Source of the DNA: Asaia bogorensis
GTDB lineage: Bacteria > Pseudomonadota > Alphaproteobacteria > SHVZ01
Reading direction: 5' to 3'
Assembly: GCA_945897335.1 (NCBI GenBank)
Contig: CAMDFP010000010.1
Coordinates: forward strand, 1 to 35,923
Length of the DNA: 35,923 nt
The notes below the pieces were generated by a model. The model was given only the letters and a program-made list of their open reading frames with translations. It did no database searches and was not told where the DNA came from. Below are positions 8,025 to 16,367 of this stretch, piece after piece (positions within the stretch are counted from its first letter, which is position 1; every line of letters begins with the position of its first letter). A program made the translations under genes and the position numbers.

Positions 8025-10135
8025 CGGTAGATCGCTTTCGGGATGCTGAATTTGCGCCCGGTCACGACAGCTCCGAAGAGGTCGCCGCCCGCTTCGAGCA
8101 GCTGGTCGCGGAGGCGAGCCGCCACCGGCGTCCGCGTATGCTCGGCCCGCACCACCAGGATCGATCCCTCGACCGCCTTGGCGAGCCTGAGCGTCACCAG
8201 GGTCTGTCGCGCCGGCGGACTGTCGATGACGATCATCTCGTATTCGGACCGGAGACTGCCGAGGATCTCCCGCAGCGTCAGGCTGTCGATCCGCTGCCAG
8301 TCCACCGGGCCTTTGGTGGCGCCGACCGAGACCTGGAGCCTCGGCACCGAGGTCTGGGCGGTCATGATCCCGGTATTGCGCACGGGGACCGGGTCCTTGC
8401 CCTTGAACCGCTTCCAGTGATGATCGCCGTCTCCTATCAGGTCGAGGATCACGACACGCTTGTTCTGGCCTTCGGCCAGCTCGAAGGCGAGCGCGCCGAC
8501 GAAGGCCGAGCGGCGCTCGGTCCGGCTGTAGGAGACGACCTGAATCGCGGTGCCGCCGACGGCGCGGCTCTGGTTGAGCGCGAGCTGGCTCGCGAGATAG
8601 GTGATCTGCGCTCGTCCGTCCGGCGTGTTGAACCCGTCGTCCTCGGCGAAGCTGGCGAGGACCGGCAGGCCGAGCTGGCGGGTCACCTCGTCCGGCAGCA
8701 GGAAGATCCGGCGGTTCCACGACGCCAGCACCGTCAGTACACCGGCGAGGAGCATTCCGCCGATCATGGCGGCGGCGGCGATGCTCGGCCCGTTGCTCCG
8801 GCCCCGCAGCGAGGCGTCGGCGCCACCGACGACGCGGATGTTGGCGGTCCTCGATCCTGCGGACGCCTCCTCGAACAAGGCCACTTCGGTCCGCTGGCTA
8901 GCCTCCTTGTAGAGCTGCTCAAGGATCGCGCGGGACCGTTCCAAGGTCTGGAACACGCCCTCGGCGGCACGCAGCTGATCGATGCGCACCTGAGCCTCCT
9001 CGACCTGGCGGTCGAGTTCGGCGACCGAGCGCGATGCGGCGTCGGCCTCGATGCGGCGCTGGTAGAGGTTGTTGGTCATCACGTCGATCGTCGGGTTGCG
9101 CACCTCGCGGGCGGTCAAAGAGTCGCGCCGAGGCTGGCGCTTGATGTCCTCGAGCACCTGGATCTGACGGTTCACCTCCTCGAGGCGAGGCTCACTGTCC
9201 TGGTAGCGGAGCCTGAGCGTGTCGCGCTCGAGCCTGAGCTTGGTCAGCACGTTCTCGGTCTCGTCGTTGTCGACCCTGTCGGTCTTCTCGCGATAGTCGA
9301 AGACGCTTCCCGGCAGTTCCCGGATCCGCCGTTCGGTCGACTGGACCTGCCCCAACGTCGACTCGCGACGCTCCAGCATTGACTGGCGACGCTGTACGGC
9401 ACTGTCATAGGTGCGGATGGCGAGAAGGACGTCCTGCTCGAAGCTGAGGATCTTGTACTCGGCCTTCTTTGCCCGGATCTCGCTTTCGACGCCGCGCAGC
9501 TGATCGAGATAGGTTGTGGCGCGGGCGCGAAGGAAGGGCGAACGGAGGGTGCGGTAGATCTCGGTCCGTTTTTCGAGGTAGGCGTCGATGAGCGCGTTGA
9601 CTGCCGCGATCGCGACGTCGCGCGAAGGATGCTCGAAGGAGATGGTGATGAGATTCGACGTCGTCTCCGCCGCGGTGGTCAGCGACTTGAGGACGACATC
9701 GACGGTGATTTCCTGTCGCTGCTCCTCCGGGTAAGGCGGCAGCAGCCCGAAGAACCGGGCCTTGCCTACCTGCGGGTAGAGCATTTCCGGATCGACCCTC
9801 TCGACCATGGTGCGGACCACGCCGCGGTCGCGCAGCAGCTCGACCTCGGCCTGGGTGGCTCGCGCGGCATCGACCGGCAGCAGCCCCGCGCCGCCGAGAA
9901 GGCCGGCAGCGCCGGTCGCGTCACGCCCGGGGAGGATGAGGACCTGGGCCTTGGCCGTATAGAGGACAGGGCTCATGACCCATCCGGCCGCCGCCGCCGC
10001 CGCCAGGAGCAGCACGGAGGCGATGAGACGCCAGTGATAGGCGGCGATGACGACGATATCGCGGACGGAAAAAGTAGAGGCAGCGGCCGGCCGGCCCTGG
10101 CTCGGGATCGGAGCATTGGCGACGGTGACCGTCAT
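8015..10135 (-). CDS. Wzc/GumC-like polysaccharide co-polymerase with a degenerate tyrosine-kinase domain
   Basis: A 706-residue inner-membrane protein that sets chain length and couples polymerisation to export. TM1 is at about 35-54 and TM2 at about 453-475. Between them is a Wzz domain and a long coiled-coil region rich in Glu, Arg and Gln. The C-terminal ~220 residues match the cytoplasmic BY-kinase domain of CpsD/Wzc: MIVIDSPP near 636 is the Walker B-like segment. However, the expected Walker A (GEGKST-like) is replaced by SYSRTERRSAF near 535, with no lysine, and Walker A' is VVILDLIGDG. The C-terminal Tyr cluster is reduced to a single Tyr in the last few residues. The kinase is probably inactive. 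I use the ATG at 10135; a TTG at 10171 would add 12 residues. Confidence 0.9.
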   Translation of the reverse strand: MTVTVANAPIPSQGRPAAASTFSVRDIVVIAAYHWRLIASVLLLAAAAAAGWVMSPVLYTAKAQVLILPGRDATGAAGLLGGAGLLPVDAARATQAEVELLRDRGVVRTMVERVDPEMLYPQVGKARFFGLLPPYPEEQRQEITVDVVLKSLTTAAETTSNLITISFEHPSRDVAIAAVNALIDAYLEKRTEIYRTLRSPFLRARATTYLDQLRGVESEIRAKKAEYKILSFEQDVLLAIRTYDSAVQRRQSMLERRESTLGQVQSTERRIRELPGSVFDYREKTDRVDNDETENVLTKLRLERDTLRLRYQDSEPRLEEVNRQIQVLEDIKRQPRRDSLTAREVRNPTIDVMTNNLYQRRIEADAASRSVAELDRQVEEAQVRIDQLRAAEGVFQTLERSRAILEQLYKEASQRTEVALFEEASAGSRTANIRVVGGADASLRGRSNGPSIAAAAMIGGMLLAGVLTVLASWNRRIFLLPDEVTRQLGLPVLASFAEDDGFNTPDGRAQITYLASQLALNQSRAVGGTAIQVVSYSRTERRSAFVGALAFELAEGQNKRVVILDLIGDGDHHWKRFKGKDPVPVRNTGIMTAQTSVPRLQVSVGATKGPVDWQRIDSLTLREILGSLRSEYEMIVIDSPPARQTLVTLRLAKAVEGSILVVRAEHTRTPVAARLRDQLLEAGGDLFGAVVTGRKFSIPKAIYRWL

Positions 10136-10403
10136 GCCGGCAGGCTCGCAATCACGCCAAATCGCAGGCAAGCTACGAGCGGATAGCGGAAGGCCCTAAA
10201 CCCACCGCCTTCGTCGGGGCTGTACCGGAGCCGCCGCACGCCGCCACTCATCGAATTGCCCTAAACTTTCATCATTATTGATCTAAATTGGACCTTACCT
10301 ATACCTGGGCCAGCCTGCACTCGATTCGGGGATTCTGGCACCAGATTTTGTAGCAAGGACGCCTTTTGTCTCAAAGAATATCCATACCTGGGTTTTTCGC
10401 GCG
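10136..10403. promoter_or_regulatory. Divergent promoter region between the co-polymerase and flippase genes
   Basis: 268 bp, far more A+T-rich than its surroundings from about 10255 onward, separating the two halves of the polysaccharide cluster. On the plus strand TTGATC (10278-10283), 16 bp, and TATACC (10300-10305) form a plausible sigma-70 promoter toward the flippase gene. The nonamer ATACCTGGG occurs twice (10301-10309 and 10384-10392), a possible regulator site. Two GANTC methylation sites lie 8 bp apart (10323-10327 and 10331-10335). I see no small gene here. Confidence 0.45.
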
Positions 10404-11735
10404 GTGAACGGCCGATCGGCAGTTCTGCTGAACGCCATTGCCGGCCTGGCGGTTCGCGGCATCGAAGTCGCCGCCAAGCTCGCCCTCTATGTCGTCGCCG
10501 CGGCACTTCTCGGCGTCGTCGGCAGCGGCCTCCTGTTCATTGCCATGACCTGGGGGCACCTCGCCGCGACCTTGTCCCGGCTGGGCATCGAGCGCGCGCT
10601 GACCCGACTCGTCGCGGGCGACCTTGCCGTGGGTCAGGGACGAAGCGCCCGGCGGCAGATCCTGAGCGGCCTCGCCATCGTCGCCGCCACCAGCACCACG
10701 CTCGGCCTCGCCACACATCTCGCAGCCCCGATCGCCGCCGACATCCTCTTCCATGACCCGGCCCTGGCCGCCCCGCTCGCCGCCAGCGGCCTGGTCATTC
10801 CGGTCATGGCGCTCACCTTCACGCTGACCGCCATATTGTCGGGTCTCGACCGCACCTCGGCGGCGCAGATCTTCCAGAACGTCTTCTGGCCGATTGGCAT
10901 GCTGCTGGGCCTCGCGCTCGGCGCCCGCGACCCGGAAACGGTCATCCTGGCCCAGGCGACGACGATGCTCGTCGCCATGATCCTGGCGACCCTCTGGATT
11001 CTCCGGGACCGCGCCAGGCTCGTCAGCAACCAGCCGCTGCCGCCCGACATCGAGCTCCTGCCATCGCTGCCGGCAACCGCGGCACCTCTCTACGTGGTCG
11101 AGCTCGTTCAGGTCTCCATCGCCTCGCTGCCCGCCCTGATCCTCGGCGTGGTCGCCGACGCCACCGCGGTCAGCATCTTCAGCCTCGCCCAGCGCGCCTC
11201 GATGCTCGTCCACGTTGTCCTGCTCAGCCTCGGCACCGTCGCGGCCCCACGCTTCGCCGCCCTGCACCGGACAAGATCCGTATCCGCGCTCGCCCGCCTC
11301 AACCGGCAGATGCAGCTGGCGGGGACGGTGATGGGCGGCGGCGTCTGCCTGGTCCTGGCGGCGGGCGGCGGCCCGCTTCTGTCGCTGATCGGCACCAGCT
11401 TTGCGGCCGGGGCCATTCTGCTTGCGATCATGGCCGCCGGCCAGTTCGTCAGCGCCCTCTACACCGCGCAGGACATCCTTCTGGCGATGACCGGGAACGG
11501 CTCGGCTCTCCGCGTCCTTAACCTCTTGCAGCTCGGGACGATGCTGGTGCTGTCGATCCCGCTGATCACGACGTTCGGGGCCGAGGGCGCCGCCATCATC
11601 ACCGCGCTCGCCGTCGCCCAGGGCGGCATCGGGACGGCGATCGCGGCCCGCCTCCTCATCCCCGAGGCCGCCACCTTTCTCGCCCCGGCCCTTCCGGCGG
11701 CGTTCCATTCGCTGTTCAGGAGATCCGCACCATGA
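10404..11735 (+). CDS. Wzx-type flippase (MOP superfamily polysaccharide translocase)
   Basis: A 443-residue integral membrane protein with about twelve to fourteen hydrophobic helices in pairs, the pattern of the MOP exporter superfamily. These proteins flip undecaprenyl-linked repeat units across the inner membrane. The N-terminal half includes MTWGHLAATLSRLGIERALTRL, and the second half contains SIFSLAQRASMLVHVVLLSLGTVAAPRFAALH, typical of Polysacc_synt-type proteins. It starts with GTG at 10404; the RBS is weak. Its TGA overlaps the ATG of the next gene (ATGA at 11732-11735), so flippase and initiating transferase are translationally coupled. MATE-type drug export is the main alternative, made unlikely by context. 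Confidence 0.85.
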   Translation: MNGRSAVLLNAIAGLAVRGIEVAAKLALYVVAAALLGVVGSGLLFIAMTWGHLAATLSRLGIERALTRLVAGDLAVGQGRSARRQILSGLAIVAATSTTLGLATHLAAPIAADILFHDPALAAPLAASGLVIPVMALTFTLTAILSGLDRTSAAQIFQNVFWPIGMLLGLALGARDPETVILAQATTMLVAMILATLWILRDRARLVSNQPLPPDIELLPSLPATAAPLYVVELVQVSIASLPALILGVVADATAVSIFSLAQRASMLVHVVLLSLGTVAAPRFAALHRTRSVSALARLNRQMQLAGTVMGGGVCLVLAAGGGPLLSLIGTSFAAGAILLAIMAAGQFVSALYTAQDILLAMTGNGSALRVLNLLQLGTMLVLSIPLITTFGAEGAAIITALAVAQGGIGTAIAARLLIPEAATFLAPALPAAFHSLFRRSAP

Positions 11736-13183
11736 CAGCCGCATCCGCCGCCGGCCCGATGCCGCCGCGGGACAAAGCGGGTGTGCGACGATCGCTCGTC
11801 TCGCACGGCCTCATCAACGGCTGCCTCAAGGTCGGCGACGTCGCCAGCCTCGTCCTCGCCGGTCTCGTCGCGAGCCACATCGCGCCGGGCCTCACCCTCC
11901 CTCAATCCCTCCTGCTGTCGCTGGTCGCGCTGCTTCCCTTCCGCCTGATCAGCGGCAACCGGCGAGCTTATCGCTGGGACCGCTACGCCTGGCTGCTCTG
12001 GGAAGCCGTCGACGTCGCCGTCGGGCTCGCGGCCGGCGTCGCCTCGACTCTCCTCGTCCTCGCCATCTTCGGGCAGGCCGGCGCCGACCCCGAATGGGCC
12101 ATGGCTTGGTTCGTGACCGCCTTCGCCGGCACGATCGGCGTCCGGCTCGCGGTGCGCTCGGCCGCCTCCATTTTGCGCCGCCGCGGCGTGCTCACGCAGA
12201 AGGTGGCGATTGTCGGCTCCGGCTCCGAGGGCATTGCCGTGGTCGAGCAACTCACCCGCAACGAGCGTCGCAACACCTACGAGATCATCGGCATCTTCGA
12301 CGAGCGGACCGAACGCCGCGAGGAGAAGATCCACGGGATACCGGTCACCCGCGGCATCGACCGCCTGATCGAGTTCTCCCGCACCATGGCGATCGACGTC
12401 GTCGTCGTCGCGCTGCCGGTGAATGCGCGCGAGCGCATCTCCGACCTGATGAAGCGGCTGAGCTCGATCCCGGCCGACATCCTGCTGCTGATGGAGATCA
12501 ACCGCCTCGGCCTCAAGGAAGTTCGCCTTCGCAATGTCGGCGGCTATTCGTTCCTGCAGATGACCCGGCGGCCGCTGGTCGGTTCGCTCGTGCTCTTCAA
12601 GGTGATCGAGGACTACGTCGTCGCCACGATCGGGATCCTGCTCACGGCGCCGATCATGCTGGTGGCGGCGCTCCTGATCCGCCTGGATGGACCGGGGCCG
12701 ATCCTCTTCCGACAGCGTCGTGTCGGCTTCAACCATCGCGAATTCGACATGCTGAAGTTCCGCTCGATGGCGGTCGATCCGGCCGACGACGGGTCCAAGG
12801 GCACGTCGGCCAACGATCCCCGGATCACCCGGATCGGGCGCTTCATCAGAAGGACCAGCATCGACGAGCTGCCTCAGCTCTTCAACGTGCTGCAGGGACA
12901 CATGTCCGTCGTCGGCCCGCGCGCCCATGTGCCGGGCATGCTGGTCGAGGACCAGATCTACACCCAGGCCGTGATCGAGTACGCCGCCCGCCACCGGGTG
13001 AAGCCCGGCATCACCGGCTGGGCGCAGATCAACGGCATGCGGGGCGGCATCCATACCGAGGCGAAAGCGCGCCGCAGCGTCGAACTCGATCTCGAATACA
13101 TCGAGAACTGGTCGATCTGGCTCGACATCGTGATCATGGCCCGCACCGTTCTCGGCGGGCTCTGGGGCCGCAACGTCTTCTGA
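11732..13183 (+). CDS. Undecaprenyl-phosphate sugar-phosphate transferase (WcaJ/PssY-like initiating enzyme)
   Basis: A 483-residue polyprenyl-phosphate hexose-1-phosphate transferase that starts each repeat unit by placing a sugar phosphate, usually glucose, on undecaprenyl phosphate. The N-terminal third holds about four membrane helices. Next comes a Rossmann-like CoA_binding_3 region starting QKVAIVGSGSEGIAVVEQL. The conserved catalytic domain begins near 290 with FKVIEDYVVATIGILL, then GPILFRQRRVGFN, FDMLKFRSM, and RRTSID378-E379-LPQLFNVL with the catalytic Asp-Glu pair, then MSVVGPRAH and VKPGITGWAQING. All key motifs are intact and the length is normal. It sits between the flippase and the GH18 hydrolase genes. 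Confidence 0.93.
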   Translation: MTAASAAGPMPPRDKAGVRRSLVSHGLINGCLKVGDVASLVLAGLVASHIAPGLTLPQSLLLSLVALLPFRLISGNRRAYRWDRYAWLLWEAVDVAVGLAAGVASTLLVLAIFGQAGADPEWAMAWFVTAFAGTIGVRLAVRSAASILRRRGVLTQKVAIVGSGSEGIAVVEQLTRNERRNTYEIIGIFDERTERREEKIHGIPVTRGIDRLIEFSRTMAIDVVVVALPVNARERISDLMKRLSSIPADILLLMEINRLGLKEVRLRNVGGYSFLQMTRRPLVGSLVLFKVIEDYVVATIGILLTAPIMLVAALLIRLDGPGPILFRQRRVGFNHREFDMLKFRSMAVDPADDGSKGTSANDPRITRIGRFIRRTSIDELPQLFNVLQGHMSVVGPRAHVPGMLVEDQIYTQAVIEYAARHRVKPGITGWAQINGMRGGIHTEAKARRSVELDLEYIENWSIWLDIVIMARTVLGGLWGRNVF

Positions 13184-13193
13184 CGCAGATCCC

Positions 13194-14186
13194 ATGTCGG
13201 CCTTCGCGCGCTGGCTCGCTCTGACGTTCCTGCTGCTGTGGTCTCCGGCGAAGGCCGAGCCGCCTCTCCTCATGGGCTTCTATGAGAGCTGGTCGGAGCG
13301 GCCGGGCGCGCCGCCCCCGGCGACGCGGCTGGCCAACCTTCCGCAGCACCTCGACATCCTGGCGCTCGGCTTCGCCCGACCCGACCTTAGTTATTCCGGC
13401 GACAACGACCTGACCGCGACCGGTCTCGAGATGCCGTTCGGCGTCGCCGAGACGGCGGAAGCGCTCGCCCTTTTCAGGCAGCGGAGCCCGCGGACGCGCA
13501 TCTTGCTTTCGCTCGGCGGCGCAACCTACGATCGGTGGGATGCCTTTGCGCCGGAGGCCGCGGCGCGGCTGGTCGCCGCCCTCGGCATTGACGGCGTGGA
13601 TCTCGACTACGAGCCGACAGATCCCGGCTGCCACCCGCGACCTGAGCGGAATGACATCGTTTGTGAAAGCGACGCCGTCTGGGCCGAGATCATCCGGCGG
13701 ACGCGAACGCACCTGCCGCGCCCGGCGCTGGTCACCGCTCAGGCCTGGAGCGTCGGCGCCTACGGGACCGGACGTTTCGCCGATGCCGTTCCGGCCGCGC
13801 GGCATACCGGGTCGATGCTCTGGCTCGGCCGCGAAGCGGTCGCGGCGGAGCTCGATCTGGTCGCGATCATGGCCTATGGCGCCGGACGGCGTTTCGATCC
13901 GCTCCTCGCCTTCGCCGCCTACCGTGACATCTGGCCTGGCCGGCTGCTGCTCGGTGCCCGCATCGGCGGCACGGGCGGCGGCGGTCCGCCTGCGACCGCG
14001 TCGACGCTCACCAGGTACGCAAAGGAAATGGCGCGCGATCCCCGCGCCGGAGTGATGCTGTACACGCTTGCCGCCGGCACATCTCATCGACCTTCGCGGG
14101 CATCTCTCGACGGGCGGGCGGCGGTCGCTACGGTCTGCAGGACCTGGGACCGGACGGAGTGCGCGAGCCCGGTCAAGGAGCGTTGA
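13194..14186 (+). CDS. Secreted GH18-family glycoside hydrolase
   Basis: A 330-residue protein with a signal peptide (cleavage likely after SPAKA, residue 21). The TIM-barrel landmarks of glycoside hydrolase family 18 are present: ILLSLGG near 103-109 (SxGG), the catalytic D133-G-V-D136-L-D138-Y-E140 with E140 as the acid/base, and M226-A-Y228 on a later strand. Family members cut beta-1,4 bonds next to N-acetylhexosamines using the substrate's acetamido group. It starts 10 bp after the initiating-transferase gene, so it belongs to the polysaccharide operon. A role trimming or releasing an N-acetylhexosamine-containing polymer is more likely than chitin use, but that is inference. The last ~40 residues do not resemble a normal barrel end. 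Confidence 0.85.
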   Translation: MSAFARWLALTFLLLWSPAKAEPPLLMGFYESWSERPGAPPPATRLANLPQHLDILALGFARPDLSYSGDNDLTATGLEMPFGVAETAEALALFRQRSPRTRILLSLGGATYDRWDAFAPEAAARLVAALGIDGVDLDYEPTDPGCHPRPERNDIVCESDAVWAEIIRRTRTHLPRPALVTAQAWSVGAYGTGRFADAVPAARHTGSMLWLGREAVAAELDLVAIMAYGAGRRFDPLLAFAAYRDIWPGRLLLGARIGGTGGGGPPATASTLTRYAKEMARDPRAGVMLYTLAAGTSHRPSRASLDGRAAVATVCRTWDRTECASPVKER

Positions 14187-14512
14187 GCTTAGGATCGAGA
14201 GTTGCATCACCACGACGCCGCCGTGCAGGAAGACCCGCCGGAGGTTGGCACCGTCCGGAAAGACCCAGAGCGGCAGGAGATAGACGAGCAGGAAGTGATG
14301 GAGCACGCCGAGCGCGCCGCTGATCACCAGCGAGCGCCAGCAGAGCAGCGCCAGGCAATGGCGGCCGGACGGTCGGGATTAAGGGCGAAGAGGTCGCGTC
14401 CGGCAATGGAGAGCAGCGCCAGACTGGAAAGCAGAAGGCTCGGCCAGATGCCGAGTGAGCGACGCCCGGCGGGGCCAAAGCAGTTCGGACCGGCTGACTG
14501 CGCCTCGCTCAT
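14187..14512 (-). pseudogene. Possible frameshifted small membrane-protein remnant
   Basis: On the minus strand an ATG at 14512 opens MSEAQSAGPNC and a hydrophobic stretch (GIWPSLLLSSLALLSIAG), then stops at 14324. In a neighbouring frame from about 14350 downward there is a second hydrophobic stretch (LALLCWRSLVISGALGVLHH, FLLVYLLPLWVFPDG) and a third (VVVMQLSILSST). The two frames together look like one multi-pass membrane protein broken near 14340. The second frame then runs on into the antisense of the GH18 gene without a natural stop, so decay or chance is possible. No RBS or family match is seen. From 14513 to 14722 I see nothing coding. Confidence 0.25.
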
Positions 14513-14722
14513 GCCGATCAAGCTAGAGACGTCAGGGTTACCAGCCGGTTAACGAGTTGACCGCTTACAGTCGATTTCACCCTGCGGTTTGCCCGTACCG
14601 CGTTCGCCGTCGGAAGGCCATTGAGCCGGGTTTGCCCAAGGCCCATATCCTCTCCGCCGAGGATGCGCCGGGCCAGGCCCCGCGCTAGCATGAGCCTGCC
14701 GAGAGGATCCAAGGAGTCTGCC

Positions 14723-15379
14723 ATGTGGGGTTTCCGCAAGAAGTCGCTGAATCTGCCGACCGCCGACAATGCGCTTCCCGGCCGCGACAAGGCCCTGGCG
14801 ATCGAGAATCGGCACTTCGTCAACGGTCATGCGCTGAAGCCGCCGTTTCCCGCAGGGATCGAGACGGCGATGTTCGGTCTCGGCTGCTTCTGGGGCGCCG
14901 AGCGAAAGTTCTGGCAGGCCGACGGCGTGTGGAGCACGGCGGTCGGCTACGCTGCCGGCGTCACTCCGAATCCGACCTACGAGGAAGTCTGCTCGGGCAT
15001 GACCGGGCACAACGAGGTCGTCCTGGTCGCCTACGATCCCCGGCGTATCAGCTATGACGAGTTGCTCAGGATCTTCTGGGAGAGCCACAACCCGACGCAG
15101 GGCATGCGCCAGGGCAACGACGTCGGCACCCAGTACCGGTCGGGCATCTACGCCTATACCGAGGCGCAACGGCGTGCCGCCGAAGCCTCGCGCGATACCT
15201 ATGCCGGCATGCTCAAGCGCGCGGGCTACGGGCCGATCACCACCGAGATCCTGGACGCGCCGCCGTTCTACTACGCCGAGGACTATCACCAGCAGTACCT
15301 GGCGAAGAATCCGGCCGGCTATTGCGGCCTCGGCGGCACCGGCGTCGCCTGCCCGGTCGGGCTCGCCGCCGCCGAGTAG
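14723..15379 (+). CDS. msrA: Peptide-methionine (S)-S-oxide reductase
   Basis: A 218-residue MsrA that reduces the S-epimer of methionine sulfoxide and so repairs oxidised proteins. The catalytic motif GLGC55-FWGAE is intact. [48 protein letters not shown] and EDYHQQYL follow as expected. C201 and C210 near the C-terminus ([12 protein letters not shown]) match the resolving cysteines of E. coli-type MsrA. The ATG at 14723 was chosen over earlier in-frame starts because AAGGAG lies seven bases upstream and homologues begin here. It is convergent with the stress-protein gene, 16 bp away. No signal peptide, so cytoplasmic. Confidence 0.97.
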   Translation: MWGFRKKSLNLPTADNALPGRDKALAIENRHFVNGHALKPPFPAGIETAMFGLGCFWGAERKFWQADGVWSTAVGYAAGVTPNPTYEEVCSGMTGHNEVVLVAYDPRRISYDELLRIFWESHNPTQGMRQGNDVGTQYRSGIYAYTEAQRRAAEASRDTYAGMLKRAGYGPITTEILDAPPFYYAEDYHQQYLAKNPAGYCGLGGTGVACPVGLAAAE

Positions 15380-15395
15380 GACTCCCTCTCCGCTC

Positions 15396-16244
15396 TCAGT
15401 GAGCGAAGAGGACCGGCACCTCCGCGTTCATGATGATGTGCCGGGTGGCGCCGCCGAAGATCATCTGGCGGAGCCGGCTCTGGGTGTAGGCGCCCTTGAT
15501 CATCAGGTCCGCCTTCATTTCCAGGGCTTCGGCACAGAAGACCTCGCCGGCGGTGCGCCCGCGCGCATCGACGTGGCGGGCGCTCGCGGGAACCCCCGCC
15601 TTGGTCAATGCACGAGCCAGCTCGTCGCCGCTCGGGCCCGGAGTCATCCCGCCCTCGACGCTGATGACCTGAAGCTCCTTCGCCTGCTTCAGGAACGGGT
15701 TGGCGAATCCGATCGTCCGCGCTGTCTCGCTGGAGCCGTTCCAGGCGATCATGATCCGCTCACCGACACTGGCCGGCACCTTCGGCGGCGCCATCAGGAC
15801 CGGACGACCGCTCTCGAACAACGCATCCTCGAGCGTCGCTTCCGCCAGCGACACCAGCTTGTCGGGACGCTCGACCACGATGAGGTCGAAGACCCTGCCG
15901 AGCGATCCGACGACGGCATTCTGCTGTCCCTGCTCTTCGCGCCACTCGGCGGTGACGCCCTTGGCTGCCGGCTGGGCGGACGCCAGCGCAACGTTCTTCC
16001 CCGCCATGTAGGTCTCGAAGGTCTTGCGGGCGGCATCACGCCGCTCCTTGTCTTCCTGCTCGAGGACCCGGTCGGCCTCGACCGGCACGGCAACTCCCAT
16101 CTCGCCCCACGGGATCACCACCGGCGCCGTGGTCCCGGCTCCCAGCCCGACGACATGCGCACCGAAGCGGCGCGCCACCAGCAGCGCCGTATCGTAGACC
16201 GAGGTGCCGCCATCACCGCCGGGAACTGCAAGGATGCTCTTCAT
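15396..16244 (-). CDS. Universal stress protein, two-domain UspA type
   Basis: A 282-residue protein made of two UspA-like domains. The first, from residue 1, begins MKSILAVPGGDGG and is the more divergent. The second begins near 165 with ERIMIAWNGSSETARTI and ends MIFGGATRHIIMNAEVPVLFAH, which fits the GxxG-x9-G(S/T) nucleotide-binding end in modified form. Such proteins bind ATP or metabolites and help survival under stress; the specific role is unknown. A strong RBS (GGAGGAGGACAGG) precedes the ATG at 16244. It is convergent with msrA, a common pairing of stress functions, though they are not co-transcribed. Confidence 0.9.
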   Translation of the reverse strand: MKSILAVPGGDGGTSVYDTALLVARRFGAHVVGLGAGTTAPVVIPWGEMGVAVPVEADRVLEQEDKERRDAARKTFETYMAGKNVALASAQPAAKGVTAEWREEQGQQNAVVGSLGRVFDLIVVERPDKLVSLAEATLEDALFESGRPVLMAPPKVPASVGERIMIAWNGSSETARTIGFANPFLKQAKELQVISVEGGMTPGPSGDELARALTKAGVPASARHVDARGRTAGEVFCAEALEMKADLMIKGAYTQSRLRQMIFGGATRHIIMNAEVPVLFAH

Positions 16245-16367
16245 GACCTGTCCTCCTCCATCCGACGCCTACCCTTTGTATGGGCATGTGCGAGACAAGA
16301 TGTTACGTCCCCGGCGCAAGGCTAACCGCGCCGGGGCCTGCCGTCACCTGCGGAGATCGAAGATCGC

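Noticed and set aside
7257-8720. Extending the export lipoprotein gene upstream to a 487-codon frame
   Set aside because: The first 232 codons overlap the co-polymerase in another frame and look like shadow text. The ATG at 8024 gives a perfect lipoprotein signal.
11459-13273. A 604-codon minus-strand frame over the flippase and initiating transferase
   Set aside because: Low-complexity Asp/Arg/His-rich text with no family match; both plus-strand genes have clear motifs.
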